Assembly: GCA_963560245.1 (NCBI GenBank)
Contig: CAUWNS010000023.1
Span: 1 to 28,826 of the forward strand
Direction: 5' to 3'
DNA from: Pseudoruminococcus_B sp937901805
Lineage (GTDB): Bacteria > Bacillota > Clostridia > Oscillospirales > Ruminococcaceae
Length of the DNA: 28,826 nt
A model generated the notes under the pieces. That model had not been told where the DNA came from. It saw only the letters and a list, made by a program, of their open reading frames with translations, and searched no databases. The translations under genes and the position numbers were made by a program. Shown piece after piece: positions 1 to 7,667 of this stretch. Each line of letters opens with the position of its first letter. The stretch's first letter is position 1.

Positions 1-1
1 T

Positions 2-217
2 ATGTTTGAAGAAGCTCTGGATATATGCAGGCAGGCGGCTGCTATCGTTCCTCAGATTCGCTATGTTGCCTGGGATGTCGCCATAACCAAAGACGGCCCG
101 GAACTAATTGAGGGGAATACCTTCCCCGGCCACGATATTATGCAGCTCTCGTCCCAAAGAGAAAACGGTATGGGGATTCTGCCTGTTTTTCAGAAATACA
201 TGACATTTTCCCGCTGA
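2..217 (+). CDS. ATP-grasp family protein, C-terminal fragment (sugar-transfer-associated type)
   Basis: This is the 3' end of a gene that enters from the left edge, so its true start is outside the window. The 71 visible residues include an ATP-grasp C-terminal signature: YVAWDVAITKDGPELIEGN, where the Asp of WDVA and the E-G-N triad match the metal/ATP-binding end of the fold. The wording is most like the 'sugar-transfer associated ATP-grasp' proteins that accompany polysaccharide biosynthesis genes, which ligate a carboxylate to an amine or similar group at ATP cost. The substrate cannot be read from this fragment. A strong hairpin terminator follows directly, so this is the last gene of its operon. 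Confidence is good for the superfamily and moderate for the subfamily. Confidence 0.65.
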   Translation: MFEEALDICRQAAAIVPQIRYVAWDVAITKDGPELIEGNTFPGHDIMQLSSQRENGMGILPVFQKYMTFSR

Positions 218-248
218 TTTTAACAATTCCACCCTCTAACATTCTTTC

Positions 249-310
249 ATACCCGGGAATCCGGCTCGGAGAGTTTCTTCGGGCCGGATTCCCGGGTATG
301 TTCTTTTTAT
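249..310 (+). terminator. Rho-independent terminator of the ATP-grasp gene
   Basis: A perfect 17-bp inverted repeat (249-265 with 283-299, arms ATACCCGGGAATCCGGC and its complement) is followed by a T-rich stretch (GTTCTTTTTATT). It lies about 30 bases after the stop codon of the upstream gene. Confidence 0.8.
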
Positions 311-333
311 TCCGCAGTTGCTTTCTTCAGAAA

Positions 334-365
334 ATGGGGCCGTATCTTTCAAGATACGGCCCCAT
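334..365 (-). terminator. Terminator of hpf
   Basis: A perfect 13-bp stem (ATGGGGCCGTATC at 334-346 with 353-365) closes a 6-base loop just downstream of the hpf stop codon. On the minus strand it is followed by a short ATTTTC tract, so it most likely ends the hpf transcript. The T-run is weak. Confidence 0.65.
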
Positions 366-387
366 TCCATTTCACTGTAACAATCTT

Positions 388-936
388 TTAATCTTCCGGT
401 TCCAGCAGCCCATAATCCCCATTGTGGCGGCGGTATACAACGTTAATTTCCTCCGTCTGGATATTGCGGAACATGAAAAACTCATGATCCAGCATATTCA
501 TCTGCAAAATAGCCTCTTCCACTTCCATCGGCTTAACAGAGAACCGCTTGCTGCGCACAACTTTATAGTCATGGGTTTCTTCCGGTTCCTCCTGCGGCTC
601 TTCCTGGGCAAGGAATGCAGCGTCCATATAGGCGCCTGCCCGAACCCTGTTTTCCAGTTTCCCCTTATTTTTTACAATCTGGCGGACAATGGAATCTGCC
701 GCAGCTTCCAGGGAATCAAACATATCCCCGGTTGTTCTTTCAGAGCGGAATATCATAGAATTACGGGTATTGCGGATAGTAATTTCAACGGTGAACTGGT
801 CTTTGAGATAGCTGAGTGTTACCTGTGCATCTGCTTCAGTCCCAAAAAATTTATCGAGTTTATTGAGCTTTTTTTCTACCCTTTCTCTGAAGCGATCCTT
901 GATTGAAATTTTTCTTCCAGTGATAGTAATGTTCAT
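388..936 (-). CDS. hpf: Ribosome hibernation-promoting factor, long form
   Basis: This 182-residue protein begins MNITITGRKISIKDRF, the usual opening of the HPF/RaiA/YfiA family. Residues 1 to about 95 form the beta-alpha-beta-beta-beta-alpha ribosome-binding domain. After an acidic linker rich in E and P (about 108-120), residues 122-178 carry the C-terminal dimerisation domain (VVRSKRFSVKPM, then ALINQM-like and NVVYRRHNGDYGLLEP). Having both domains is the long form, which in Firmicutes pairs 70S ribosomes into inactive 100S dimers in stationary phase or stress. The reading frame extends 36 codons upstream, but the start at 936 is preferred because AAGGGG sits 7 bases before it and it matches the family N-terminus. 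The gene appears to be a single-gene transcript with its own promoter and terminator. Confidence 0.95.
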   Translation of the reverse strand: MNITITGRKISIKDRFRERVEKKLNKLDKFFGTEADAQVTLSYLKDQFTVEITIRNTRNSMIFRSERTTGDMFDSLEAAADSIVRQIVKNKGKLENRVRAGAYMDAAFLAQEEPQEEPEETHDYKVVRSKRFSVKPMEVEEAILQMNMLDHEFFMFRNIQTEEINVVYRRHNGDYGLLEPED

Positions 937-1032
937 AGATCCAGCCCCTTTTTTACACGGCAGGCTCTGCACGTGCTGATTTTCTTGGAAGCCACTGAAA
1001 AAAGGCTTCCCACAACCTCTGGTTGTATTTTT

Positions 1033-1041
1033 ATTATACCA
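1033..1041 (-). promoter_or_regulatory. Extended -10 promoter for hpf
   Basis: On the minus strand the sequence reads TGGTATAAT, a perfect -10 hexamer with the TGn extension. No good -35 box is visible, as expected for extended -10 promoters. Transcription would start near 1026, giving a leader of about 90 bases that contains a 7-bp hairpin (GGAAGCC at 987-993 with GGCTTCC at 1004-1010). Confidence 0.6.
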
Positions 1042-1216
1042 CAATACTCACAAAAAAGAAAGAAATTGTTTTGAAATGATTATTAGTAATTTACGAATAG
1101 AAAATGCACAAAATAAAAATATTTTTAAAAATCTTATGATTTTCTTTCTTTTGGGAACACTATCTGCGAAAACGGTTTTCCGTTTTTGTTATCGTTGAAA
1201 CAAAGGAGGGTATTCC

Positions 1217-1468
1217 ATGAAAAAATTGCTGGTTTTGGCAGCCGCCGCTGTAATGTGCTCTGCAATGCTGGCTGGTTGTATGGGAGATGATGAAAAAAAC
1301 AATTCCTCTTCCGGGGGTGTTGTCAGTGATGTCATCAGCGGCACCCAAGATGTCGTAAGCGATATTGCCAGCGGTGCTGAAGACATGGTCAGTGACGCTG
1401 TCGGCGGTGCCAAGGACATTGTCAGCGACACCGAAGATACTGTCAGCGATATCCTTTCCGGGAAATAA
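1217..1468 (+). CDS. Small lipoprotein with 11-residue VSD repeats
   Basis: This 83-residue protein has a lipoprotein signal peptide (MKKLLVLAAAAV) and a lipobox LAGC with the lipidated cysteine at residue 21, so it should be anchored on the outer face of the membrane. After a short polar stretch, residues 35-83 consist of tandem 11-residue units: VVSDVISGTQD, VVSDIASGAED, MVSDAVGGAKD, then a shortened IVSDTED and TVSDILSGK. Hydrophobic V/I/A residues alternate with acidic residues, suggesting an amphipathic, 11-mer-repeat helix. It has a strong ribosome binding site (AAAGGAGGG, 8 bases before ATG) and its own terminator. I do not recognise a family, and no enzyme motif is visible. The reading is convincing as a gene because start, signal, repeats and terminator all agree. 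Confidence 0.8.
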   Translation: MKKLLVLAAAAVMCSAMLAGCMGDDEKNNSSSGGVVSDVISGTQDVVSDIASGAEDMVSDAVGGAKDIVSDTEDTVSDILSGK

Positions 1469-1497
1469 TCCCCCGGGAATTCTGTGATTGAGCACAA

Positions 1498-1545
1498 CAG
1501 CCCGGGCTTTTCCAGTGAAAAGCCCGGGCTGTCTGATTGTATTTT
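1498..1545 (+). terminator. Terminator of the small lipoprotein gene
   Basis: A 15-bp perfect stem (CAGCCCGGGCTTTTC at 1498-1512 with 1517-1531) and a 4-base loop are followed by TCTGATTGTATTTTC. It lies 30 bases after the lipoprotein stop codon and upstream of the convergent acetyltransferase end. Confidence 0.75.
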
Positions 1546-1571
1546 CTCAGATTTTGCATGTCCTGTAAAAA

Positions 1572-2177
1572 TCACTTTCTTCTATAGAGAAAAGCCTCCG
1601 GCGCCAGGCGGAAGGTCAGTGCATCGTACCTTTTTCCGCGCACTTGACGAATGCCTCTTTTTCGATCAAATCCCTGAAACCCCAGGTTTTCCGCCACATG
1701 GATCATCGGGATATTTCCAGACCATGTCTGTGTATACAACTCTGAAAAGCCTGCACAGAACAAATACTCCAAAAACAGGGCCAGCGCCTGGGTTCCATAT
1801 CCTTTTCCCCTGCTTTCCGGAGCCGGCAGATCAATTCCAACCGCCAGATATCTTCCATCCGGGCCGGAAGTAAAATCATCTTTTAAAAAATAGGAATTAC
1901 ACCAGCCAATGGATTTTCCGCTATCGGAAGCTAAAGCGATTTCGAACCCGCGGCGCAGCTGCTGTTCGTCCATCCAGCGGAGTTCCTGCACACGGCTCTC
2001 CAAATGTTCCCGATAGGCTTCCAGCCATGCTAAAGACGCCTGTCCCCCCGTTTCCTCATATTCCCAGGGTGCATCCCATTGCTGCCATTCGGTCTGTTGA
2101 GTCTCCCACAAAATCCGTCTTTCAATATCCCCTCTGCATAAATCTCGCAATATCACTGTATTTCCAATAATTTTCAT
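1572..2177 (-). CDS. GNAT family N-acetyltransferase (RimJ/RimL-like)
   Basis: This 201-residue protein has the GNAT acetyl-CoA-binding motif A, PESRGKGYGTQALALF (about residues 120-136), where R-G-K-G-Y-G forms the pyrophosphate-binding loop. It also has the later WSGNIPMIHVAENLGF motif, in which the Asn and the N-L-G-F are typical of the RimJ/RimL/Acetyltransf_3 branch. The first strand reads NTVILRDL, also usual for that branch. It should transfer an acetyl group from acetyl-CoA to an amine of a small molecule or protein N-terminus; the acceptor is not predictable. The start is supported by TAGGAG 8 bases upstream. It stands alone on the minus strand. Confidence 0.85.
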   Translation of the reverse strand: MKIIGNTVILRDLCRGDIERRILWETQQTEWQQWDAPWEYEETGGQASLAWLEAYREHLESRVQELRWMDEQQLRRGFEIALASDSGKSIGWCNSYFLKDDFTSGPDGRYLAVGIDLPAPESRGKGYGTQALALFLEYLFCAGFSELYTQTWSGNIPMIHVAENLGFQGFDRKRGIRQVRGKRYDALTFRLAPEAFLYRRK

Positions 2178-2279
2178 AAAATACTCCTATTTCATTAATT
2201 CCATCACCTTCCCTCGCTACCAAAAAAAGTGTAGCATAGAAAAGAAATGGCGGCAACCCAGCATTTTCCCCAGATATGA

Positions 2280-2308
2280 TTGCACCCTTTTTGGCATCAT
2301 GCTATAAT
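2280..2308 (+). promoter_or_regulatory. Sigma-A promoter P1 for the 2446 membrane protein
   Basis: TTGCAC (2280-2285), a 17-base spacer and TATAAT (2303-2308), with TGC directly before the -10 (extended -10). It would give a leader of about 130 bases ahead of the gene at 2446. Confidence 0.65.
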
Positions 2309-2360
2309 AATTCAAGCAATATAATAATTCAGCGCTTTTAGACAGCGGGAATCCCTTGGT

Positions 2361-2389
2361 TTGCACAGCGGATTCCACCACATTATAAA
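2361..2389 (+). promoter_or_regulatory. Second sigma-A promoter P2 for the 2446 membrane protein
   Basis: TTGCAC (2361-2366), a 17-base spacer and TATAAA (2384-2389). It has the same -35 hexamer as the promoter 81 bases upstream and would start transcription about 50 bases before the gene. Confidence 0.5.
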
Positions 2390-2445
2390 CAGACCTGCCG
2401 GACGCGTTTTCTATTTTATCGTTCCGGTACAGGGAAAGGCAGGGA

Positions 2446-3192
2446 ATGAGCACTGTGACTGATATAAAAGGTTTGGTAAAAAAACTAATATTTTTCTTTT
2501 TAACAATTTTCTTGATTACCGTGGCATACCTGGGGATCATCCAAATAACCGGTACCCCTTTCGGCGGATCCAACGCGGAAAAAAGGATGAACCAGTATGT
2601 ACGGGTACAGTATGGGGAAGAATATATCGTCGATGATGTGGACTACAATATTTTTGAAATGTCCTACACCGGTTATTTATACCGGAAAGACGATACTTCC
2701 AGCAACCGGCAAAGCCTGTCTACGCTGACCTATTATGTGGATACCAAAACCATTGAAGACGGGAGCTTCCAAAACGATGAAATCGAGGCTCTGACTGCAA
2801 AGGTAACGGAAGTTTCCCATAATCTTTCAACCGGGGTACAATCATACAGCACAAAAACAGAAACATACTTTCCCGCCAAAAAATATAAGGAAAAACCGGA
2901 GCCAATTTACAGTATCCAGCTTTATGGCCTGACAAGCTCTGTACCCTCTTCCTCAAAGGGGGATTCCAAAGATCTGTTTGCCAAGACCGCTTATGAAATT
3001 ATTCAGTCGATTCCGGAAGAATACAATGTACAGCAATGCCATATGCTTTTTCATGACAATACCGGGACTTATGAATTACAGGTGGACAAGTCTTTCCGGG
3101 GAATGAGCGAATCCAAAATCCGCAGAAAAATCTCCTTCATTACGAGTAAAAACAACATTCGTCAGGATATATCTTCCCAGGTATCAGAATAG
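2446..3192 (+). CDS. Hypothetical membrane-anchored protein
   Basis: This 248-residue protein has one N-terminal membrane helix (about residues 14-35, KLIFFFLTIFLITVAYLGII) and a hydrophilic remainder that should lie outside the cell. The helix is not followed by a lipobox or an obvious signal peptidase site. The stretch RMNQYVRVQYGEEYIVDDVDYN, then tyrosine-rich short strands, resembles the layout of small Gram-positive secreted domains such as DUF3139/YfjL-like proteins, but I cannot confirm membership. The ribosome binding site is weak (AAGG 6 bases before ATG). Two promoters with the same -35 box precede it and a strong bidirectional terminator follows it, so it forms its own transcription unit. 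Function unknown. Confidence 0.75.
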   Translation: MSTVTDIKGLVKKLIFFFLTIFLITVAYLGIIQITGTPFGGSNAEKRMNQYVRVQYGEEYIVDDVDYNIFEMSYTGYLYRKDDTSSNRQSLSTLTYYVDTKTIEDGSFQNDEIEALTAKVTEVSHNLSTGVQSYSTKTETYFPAKKYKEKPEPIYSIQLYGLTSSVPSSSKGDSKDLFAKTAYEIIQSIPEEYNVQQCHMLFHDNTGTYELQVDKSFRGMSESKIRRKISFITSKNNIRQDISSQVSE

Positions 3193-3193
3193 A

Positions 3194-3226
3194 AAAACAG
3201 GAACAGCAATTAGCTGTTCCTGTTTT
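3194..3226. terminator. Bidirectional terminator between convergent genes
   Basis: A perfect 14-bp stem (AAAACAGGAACAGC at 3194-3207 with 3213-3226) has a 5-base loop. It has T-runs on the plus side and A-rich flanks on the other. It lies immediately after the 2446 gene and directly abuts the stop codon of the minus-strand gene ending at 3227, so it can serve both. Confidence 0.8.
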
Positions 3227-3847
3227 TTATTTCGATAATTCTCCTATCACCGTGCAGGCAAGCCCCTCTGCCTGTCCCGCTGTTACAAAACGGGGCGGGT
3301 GAGTACCATACTTCCGTTCAATCGTATCAGCATACCAGAAAAGCGTATCTTTTTGCAGCAGCTCAATCATCGATGCAGGGATGCCGTGAATGGATATTGC
3401 TCTTGCCCTGGCGAAATCCTGCCGTACGTCCCGCCGCCACCAATCCTGAAAACAGGCAAAGCGGTCAAACTGAAACAATTCGCCCCAGCGCAACTGGTTG
3501 CGGTGCTCTTCATCCGCTGTCAGATTACAAATGGATTGCTCCAGCTCCGGATTAAACAACTCATCCCACAGAATATCCGTATAAACATGTACCAGATACC
3601 CCAATAAATAGTCTGGATCCCGAAAGGAGTCATGCCTGTTATAAAATCGGCGGGCGTTCTGTTTCCATACTCCCAGATCCCGATCTCGGAGATGGGCATG
3701 CCAGCGCACTTCTTTGGGGGCAAACCCTTTGGCATTCACTCCATCCGGTGCAATACATCCTAGCAGAAACTGTGCCCGGTTTCCAGTACCGCCTTTTGTT
3801 TCCCAAAAGCGTTTTCCCACATAAAGGTGCATCATCTGTCCCGGCAT
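3227..3847 (-). CDS. Zinc-dependent phospholipase C-like protein
   Basis: This 206-residue protein opens MMHLYVGKRF, then FLLGCIAPDGVN, a W-H-A-H pair (about 49-52) and DYLLGYLVHVYTDILWD. An N-terminal His, an A-P-D, an H-x-H and a late H-x-x-x-D spaced over a mostly helical domain match the zinc-dependent phospholipase C / S1-P1-like superfamily (PF00882). Small cytoplasmic members of that family are common in Clostridia and their substrate is unknown. There is no signal peptide, so a classical secreted phospholipase role is unlikely. It starts only 11 bases after the stop of the RCC1-like gene, so the two are co-transcribed. AGTAGGGGG is the likely ribosome binding site. Confidence 0.65.
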   Translation of the reverse strand: MPGQMMHLYVGKRFWETKGGTGNRAQFLLGCIAPDGVNAKGFAPKEVRWHAHLRDRDLGVWKQNARRFYNRHDSFRDPDYLLGYLVHVYTDILWDELFNPELEQSICNLTADEEHRNQLRWGELFQFDRFACFQDWWRRDVRQDFARARAISIHGIPASMIELLQKDTLFWYADTIERKYGTHPPRFVTAGQAEGLACTVIGELSK

Positions 3848-3858
3848 GGTTGTTCCCC

Positions 3859-5562
3859 CTACTCCTGTATTCCAACCCCTGTAAGGGTTTCAATTTGCTG
3901 TTGGAAGTTCACTTTGGAACCGCATCGGACGGTTCCCTCCGATGTGACACAGAACACATCTCCTGTCTCCGACACAAGAATTTCCCGCACATTCTGCATT
4001 TCCAAAAACGGGTTTGCCAACCCGCTGGTAACAACCCGATGGGAAGAACCAACGGCATAGCCGATGTCCTGCGCACAGGCCACAAATACGGAATCTGCCG
4101 CAAACTCAGCGCCGCTGCTGAGCACCGCCTTCTGATCGCGGGTAAGTCCCGCCTCATAAGTAACCCCGGTACAATCGATATCATAGTAGTGTTCCTTCTC
4201 GGAAAGAGAAGTTTCTTCCGCTGTCGTGACAAGGCTGCCGTCCGCCGTCAGCCCCATGGTCTGCGTAGCACTCGCCGCAATACTGACAATTCCTTCCCAT
4301 TCCTGGACATCGCACACCCGGTTGAGCGTATTGCTGTATCCTACGGCGATCACTGTCCCGTCTGCACGCAGACCAACCGTATGGTAAGGGCCTGTGTCGA
4401 TGGAAACAATATCAGAAAATTCACTAACATTGCATTCCCCATATACGTTCGTTCCAGCAGCAACTACAGTTCCATCCGACCGCAGGCCGACAAGATGTTC
4501 TTTGCCTGCACTCAGGGAGACGATCCCTTTCCAGGAGGCAGCCGCCTGAAAAACGGGGTTTTCAGAAAACACAGTCACGCTGCCATCCGCATTAACCGCA
4601 GCAAAATCCGTCCCCGTATAGGCAACGGATTTTCGATCCCGTAAAATAACCGCCCGGCCGGCAAGTTCTCTGGCATCCCGATAATTCCCAGCCCTGGAAA
4701 AACAAATATAGGCTTCCCCATATTGTTTTTGCTCCATTGCGGAAACCCCAGAATTGTATAATCTATTCGGATAATAACTTTTTGTATAATAAAGCAATCC
4801 ACCGATCACGATAACCGCAAGGGTAAACAATATACAGGAAAGCAAGAGAAACCGCCGCCGATAAAGACGTCCGTTCTCCAATTTTCTCTGTTCAAATCTG
4901 CGAATATTCTGTTCTTCTTTCCATAGTTTCTGTTGATCCATTTTATCCAGCCATTCTTTCGTACGCTCCAGTTGTTTCGGATCTACCAGATAAAAAACGG
5001 TTTCCCTCGTGCTTTTGCAACGGGGGCATATCAACTGATCTTTCAGGCAGTACCGACCGCAGGAACATACCCAGTCGCCGTTTTGCAGGGAAAGCGGATA
5101 AAATCGATGGACCGCATATTCCAGCACCATCGTTTCGGCGCGGCCGGCCAGGTACTGGAAAGCCGCGCGGTACTCCGGTTCTATTGGTTTTCCTGTCCGA
5201 TAGGAAATCCCATCTTCTGAAAAATTGTTTTCCCGTTCTCCTCCGGCATAGGTTACCTGGACAAGTTGAATTTTTACACTTTGTACCGGATAGGGGCCCA
5301 CCGCCACACGGTAAGAAAGCCCGCCGCTTTCACCGGGCACAAGCCGCTGGGGGTAAGAGTGTACTAATTCTATAGGAAAATCCCCGCACTGAACGATGAA
5401 CCGAAGTTTTAAAGCCAGAATTACTTTTTTCCCAATATTTTGGAATTTCACGCGCAGGTACCGCTCCTCGTCCTCCTCCCTGCGCATTACTGTGACACGC
5501 AGCAAGTCAATTGGCCAATCCGGATGACAGATCCGCGATTCTTTTGATGATTCAACCCGCAC
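3859..5562 (-). CDS. Zinc-ribbon, transmembrane, RCC1-like repeat protein
   Basis: This 567-residue protein begins with GTG (translated as Met) behind a strong GGGAGGGG site. Residues 1-150 form a beta-rich domain I do not recognise. Residues 164-184 contain a zinc ribbon (C166, C168 or C172, then C179-P-R-C182). A charged, coiled stretch (195-235) leads to one membrane helix (about 237-259). A TPR-like segment follows (269-300, YNSGVSAMEQKQYGEAYICF). From about 310 to 550 there are RCC1-type repeats, seen as recurring GIVSLSAGKEHLVGLRSDGTVVAAG-like units with DGTV turns. The zinc ribbon should be cytoplasmic and the beta-propeller-like part probably extracytoplasmic. Clostridia commonly encode proteins with these repeats, but the role is not known. 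It lies between glgB and the phospholipase-like gene on the same strand. Confidence 0.75.
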   Translation of the reverse strand: MRVESSKESRICHPDWPIDLLRVTVMRREEDEERYLRVKFQNIGKKVILALKLRFIVQCGDFPIELVHSYPQRLVPGESGGLSYRVAVGPYPVQSVKIQLVQVTYAGGERENNFSEDGISYRTGKPIEPEYRAAFQYLAGRAETMVLEYAVHRFYPLSLQNGDWVCSCGRYCLKDQLICPRCKSTRETVFYLVDPKQLERTKEWLDKMDQQKLWKEEQNIRRFEQRKLENGRLYRRRFLLLSCILFTLAVIVIGGLLYYTKSYYPNRLYNSGVSAMEQKQYGEAYICFSRAGNYRDARELAGRAVILRDRKSVAYTGTDFAAVNADGSVTVFSENPVFQAAASWKGIVSLSAGKEHLVGLRSDGTVVAAGTNVYGECNVSEFSDIVSIDTGPYHTVGLRADGTVIAVGYSNTLNRVCDVQEWEGIVSIAASATQTMGLTADGSLVTTAEETSLSEKEHYYDIDCTGVTYEAGLTRDQKAVLSSGAEFAADSVFVACAQDIGYAVGSSHRVVTSGLANPFLEMQNVREILVSETGDVFCVTSEGTVRCGSKVNFQQQIETLTGVGIQE

Positions 5563-5642
5563 TGCGTACCCCTCCCTCTTTCAACTCCTATTATTATGGT
5601 ATCATAGCGGCTTTTAAGATACAAGAAAGGGATTCTTAATAT

Positions 5643-7475
5643 TTAAATAAGTTTTTCCTCCTCGTTCTTCCCCCTTTCAAAAACACAGCTTTCAAAAGGC
5701 TCTAATTTCAATGACAGCTGATATTTCTGACCAATCTGTTTCGCAACCGCTGCTTTCTTTTCACAATTCACGCTTTCCTGAGTGGAAAATACCTTCCAAT
5801 AAGTCCCGGCTGCGGGGACTTGCATACATACAGTAGGATCTTTTCCGAAATTCACCAGGCAGAACAATGACTGCCCTTCTTCCTGCGTTCTTCTTTCAAA
5901 GCAAAAAACGGTTTTGGAACTGGCCTCCAGCCAGTGAAAACATCCCGGATGGTAATCATCCTCATACAGAGCGGGATTTGCCTGATAAAAATGCTGAAGT
6001 TTACAAAGATATTTATGAAAATCACTGTGAGCAGGAAAACGCAGAATAGAAAAACTCAATTCCTGGGATTCGTCCCATTCTTTAAATTCCGCAAGTTCAT
6101 TCCCCATAAAAGAGAGTTTTTTCCCGGGGTGTACTACTTGAAGCAGATACAGGGATCGAAGCTGCAAGAATTTTTCCTCATAATCCCCTGCAATTTTTCC
6201 GATAACTGCATGTTTTCCATGGACTACCTCATCATGGGAAAAAGGGAGGAGAAAAAGATCCTGGTAAAAATATTCGATAGAATGAGTTATCTTCTCCCGC
6301 TGTAACGCCCGCACAGGGATTTCCTCAGACAGATAAGAAAATGTATCATGCATCCAGCCCAAATTCCATTTATAATCAAAACCAAGCCCTCCATATTCCA
6401 CCGGAGCCGTGACTTTAATATAGCGGGAAGAATCCTCTGCAATTTTCATGACGTCCGGATGCCGCTGGCTGATTACTGCGTTCGCACCCCGGAGAAAAGC
6501 AATGCCCGGATGGTTTAATTCCCCTCCGTCTATCCCGTTTTTATAGATAAGATGAGAGACCGCATCATAGCGGATCCCATCTGCATGGAATTTTTCACAC
6601 CAAAAATCCAGCACGGACAACATAAAACTCCGTACATAGGGCTTGGTATAATCAAAAAGTACCGTTCCCCACTCGCTGTATTTTCCCTGCTCTGTTTTTT
6701 GTTCATACAGGGGAGTTCCGTCAAATTCTGCCAGGGCATATCCATCCGATACAAAATGCACCGGGACAAAATCAAAAATCACCCCGATCCCATTCTGATG
6801 GCAGAGATTCACCAGCTGCATCAGTTTTCTTGGATCTCCATAACGGCTGGTGGCGCTGAAGTAGCCAGTCACCTGATATCCCCAGGAGCCGTCGAACGGA
6901 TGCTCACACAATGGCAGAAATTCCAAATGCGTATACCCCATCTGTTTCAGGTATGGGATCAGCTGCTCAGCCAGTTCCTCATAATTATACAGGCGGTCCA
7001 GATCCTCTGCCTGTGGATCTTTAAATTTCCAGGAGCCGGCATGTAATTCATAAATAGACAGCGGCCGATTATAATTTTTATTTCGCTGTGCCATCCAGTC
7101 TTGATCCTGCCATGGAAAACCTTCCATATCCCATACGATCGATGCTGTCCCCGGCCTCTGTTCGCTGTAAAAAGCAAATGGATCCGCCTTATCCAACAGG
7201 TGGCCCTGAGGGGTCTCTATCCGGTATTTATAGAGATCTCCCATCCGGGCATGATCAACAAAAACTGAGAAAACCCCTCTTGTCCGGCGCTCCATTTCAT
7301 ATCCCCGCCAGCCATTAAAAGAGCCAATCACACTGACGCTTTTGGCATGCGGTGCAAATACAGTGAAACGCACTCCTTCTTTTCCATATTCCTGAACCAA
7401 GTGCGCTCCAAAATACTGATACGCTTCCGGGCTTGTCCCCGCAAGAAATGCCTGCTCTATTGAATGCTTTCCCAT
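5643..7475 (-). CDS. glgB: 1,4-alpha-glucan (glycogen) branching enzyme
   Basis: This 610-residue glycoside hydrolase family 13 enzyme moves alpha-1,4 glucan chains to alpha-1,6 positions to make glycogen branch points. Residues 20-105 are a CBM48 domain (VRFTVFAPHAKSVSVIGSFNGW). The catalytic barrel follows, with FLPLCEHPFDGSWGYQVTGYF (about 186-206), the nucleophile D304 in GIRYDAV, the acid/base E347 in KIAEDSS and D415 in SHDEVVH. A C-terminal beta domain ends the protein. The length fits the shorter branching-enzyme class, without the extra N-terminal domain of E. coli GlgB. GGGAGGGG precedes the ATG. No other glycogen gene (glgC, glgD, glgA, glgP) is in the window. The two genes downstream on the same strand could be read through from it because no terminator hairpin is visible after it. 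Confidence 0.93.
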   Translation of the reverse strand: MGKHSIEQAFLAGTSPEAYQYFGAHLVQEYGKEGVRFTVFAPHAKSVSVIGSFNGWRGYEMERRTRGVFSVFVDHARMGDLYKYRIETPQGHLLDKADPFAFYSEQRPGTASIVWDMEGFPWQDQDWMAQRNKNYNRPLSIYELHAGSWKFKDPQAEDLDRLYNYEELAEQLIPYLKQMGYTHLEFLPLCEHPFDGSWGYQVTGYFSATSRYGDPRKLMQLVNLCHQNGIGVIFDFVPVHFVSDGYALAEFDGTPLYEQKTEQGKYSEWGTVLFDYTKPYVRSFMLSVLDFWCEKFHADGIRYDAVSHLIYKNGIDGGELNHPGIAFLRGANAVISQRHPDVMKIAEDSSRYIKVTAPVEYGGLGFDYKWNLGWMHDTFSYLSEEIPVRALQREKITHSIEYFYQDLFLLPFSHDEVVHGKHAVIGKIAGDYEEKFLQLRSLYLLQVVHPGKKLSFMGNELAEFKEWDESQELSFSILRFPAHSDFHKYLCKLQHFYQANPALYEDDYHPGCFHWLEASSKTVFCFERRTQEEGQSLFCLVNFGKDPTVCMQVPAAGTYWKVFSTQESVNCEKKAAVAKQIGQKYQLSLKLEPFESCVFERGKNEEEKLI

Positions 7476-7504
7476 CTTTTCCCCTCCCGGCTGTCTTTTT
7501 TTTC

Positions 7505-7533
7505 ACGGTAAAGCTTTGTATTGCATTTGTCAA
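7505..7533 (-). promoter_or_regulatory. Candidate promoter for glgB
   Basis: On the minus strand TTGACA (7528-7533) is followed by a 17-base spacer and TACCGT (7505-7510). The -35 is perfect but the -10 is poor (three of six), so this is tentative. It would give a leader of about 25 bases. Confidence 0.35.
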
Positions 7534-7582
7534 GCAGAACCGGTCGAGGAAACCAGAATTTCCATCAAAACAAATCTGGGGC

Positions 7583-7610
7583 TTTCCTTTATAAAAAACA
7601 GTGCTATAAT
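7583..7610 (+). promoter_or_regulatory. Extended -10 promoter for the trkA-like pair
   Basis: TATAAT (7605-7610) is preceded by TGC (extended -10); a weak TTTCCT -35 lies 16 bases upstream. Transcription would begin near 7617, about 50 bases before the first TrkA-like gene. Confidence 0.6.
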
Positions 7611-7667
7611 ATGCCTATGGAAAGAAAAACAGATTTTTTCAGCGATCACCTTTAAGGAGGATTTGTC

